NCBI GenBank assembly: GCA_019244945.1
Contig: JAFASD010000469.1
Location: 1-15,473, forward strand
From: Acidobacteriaceae bacterium
GTDB taxonomy: Bacteria; Acidobacteriota; Terriglobia; Bryobacterales; Bryobacteraceae
Direction: 5' to 3'
Length of the DNA stretch: 15,473 nucleotides
How positions within the stretch are numbered: the first letter of the stretch is position 1; each line of letters starts with the position of its first letter. Position numbers and translations under genes: made by a program. Shown piece by piece: positions 15,076 to 15,473 of this stretch. The notes beneath the pieces are model-generated. The model was not told the DNA's origin. It ran no database searches and worked only from the letters and a program-made list of their open reading frames with translations.

Positions 15076-15473
15076 TTAGACATTAACTCCTGACGCGAGA
15101 AAGCCCCCATCTACTCCGATGCACTGGCCTGTCACAAACGTGGATGCGTGAGAAGCCAGAAAAATGGCCGCGCCGACCAGCTCCGGCACTTCGCCGAAGC
15201 GCTTCATGGGCGTTCGCATCAGGAGTTCGCGGCCTCTATCGGTGCCGTCCAAGAGTCCGGCATTGAGTTCCGTGCGAAAAACTCCCGGTGCAATCGCGTT
15301 GACAGTGATGCCTTTCGGCGCCCATTCGACTGCAAGACTTCTCGTCAATCCCAGAACAGCCGATTTCGATGTGGAATAAGCGGCGACTTCCATGAAACCG
15401 AGATAAGAGGTTAGAGAGGCAATGTTGATGACTCGACCTCGGCCGCTCTCGGCAAGCGGTTGATAAAAACTCT
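15076..15473 (-). CDS. Short-chain dehydrogenase/reductase (partial, N-terminus beyond the window edge)
   Basis: The C-terminal 131 residues of a classical SDR of about 250 residues. The catalytic serine lies in VINIASL, and the tyrosine and lysine in AYSTSKSAV. VNAIAPGVFRTELN, the MKRFGEVPELVGAAIFLAS segment and the terminal VTGQCIGVDGG are standard for the group that includes gluconate 5-dehydrogenase and 2-deoxy-D-gluconate 3-dehydrogenase (KduD). The internal ATG at 15393 lies after the catalytic serine and cannot be the true start; the frame stays open to the window edge. The Rossmann GxxxGxG is not visible. As the first visible gene of the fucosidase-lut-rha block it may oxidise a sugar, aldonate or deoxyketo-acid intermediate, but its substrate cannot be read from this fragment. 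Confidence 0.9.
   Translation of the reverse strand, partial: SFYQPLAESGRGRVINIASLTSYLGFMEVAAYSTSKSAVLGLTRSLAVEWAPKGITVNAIAPGVFRTELNAGLLDGTDRGRELLMRTPMKRFGEVPELVGAAIFLASHASTFVTGQCIGVDGGFLASGVNV

Noticed and set aside
15076..15393. SDR as a complete short gene of 105 residues
   Set aside because: The frame continues to the window edge and includes the catalytic serine motif upstream of the internal ATG, so it is a fragment cut by the window.

Overview
The window reads as chromosomal DNA from a soil-type bacterium, most likely an acidobacterium of the Solibacter/Bryobacter kind. This placement is inferred from the gene content and from the style of the secreted beta-repeat protein, not from a marker gene. 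Every gene I can support is on the minus strand. The DNA is packed, with start/stop overlaps or gaps under 10 bases inside each gene block. The only longer non-coding stretches are about 90 bases (6843-6933) and 56 bases (5377-5432). I see no rRNA, tRNA, CRISPR array or insertion sequence.

Read in the direction of transcription (right to left), the first block (15473 to 6934) is a deoxysugar catabolic operon. It holds the C-terminal half of a short-chain dehydrogenase, a Tat-exported GH29 alpha-L-fucosidase, the lactate oxidation genes lutA, lutB and lutC, a fused rhamnulose-1-phosphate aldolase/lactaldehyde dehydrogenase (RhaEW type), a rhamnose mutarotase (rhaM) and a rhamnose/proton symporter (rhaT). 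Together they cover sugar release, uptake, anomer conversion, cleavage to dihydroxyacetone phosphate plus L-lactaldehyde, oxidation to L-lactate, and oxidation of L-lactate to pyruvate. The isomerase, kinase and regulator are not in the window.

In the middle (5433-6827) sits a secreted modular protein. It has a signal peptide, an N-terminal beta domain, about eight 17-residue head repeats resembling trimeric adhesins, a Peptidase_S74 intramolecular chaperone domain and a C-terminal coiled coil.

The last block (5376 to 1) is an aromatic amino acid operon in the order trpC-trpF-trpB-trpA-chorismate mutase-DAHP synthase-tyrA. It joins the last four tryptophan genes to the entry step of the shikimate pathway and the branch towards phenylalanine and tyrosine; trpE, trpG and trpD are absent. 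Just before trpC lies a perfect 11-bp inverted repeat with a 24-base loop. A weak promoter candidate and an 8-codon leader frame overlap it, which makes it the most interesting non-coding signal here.
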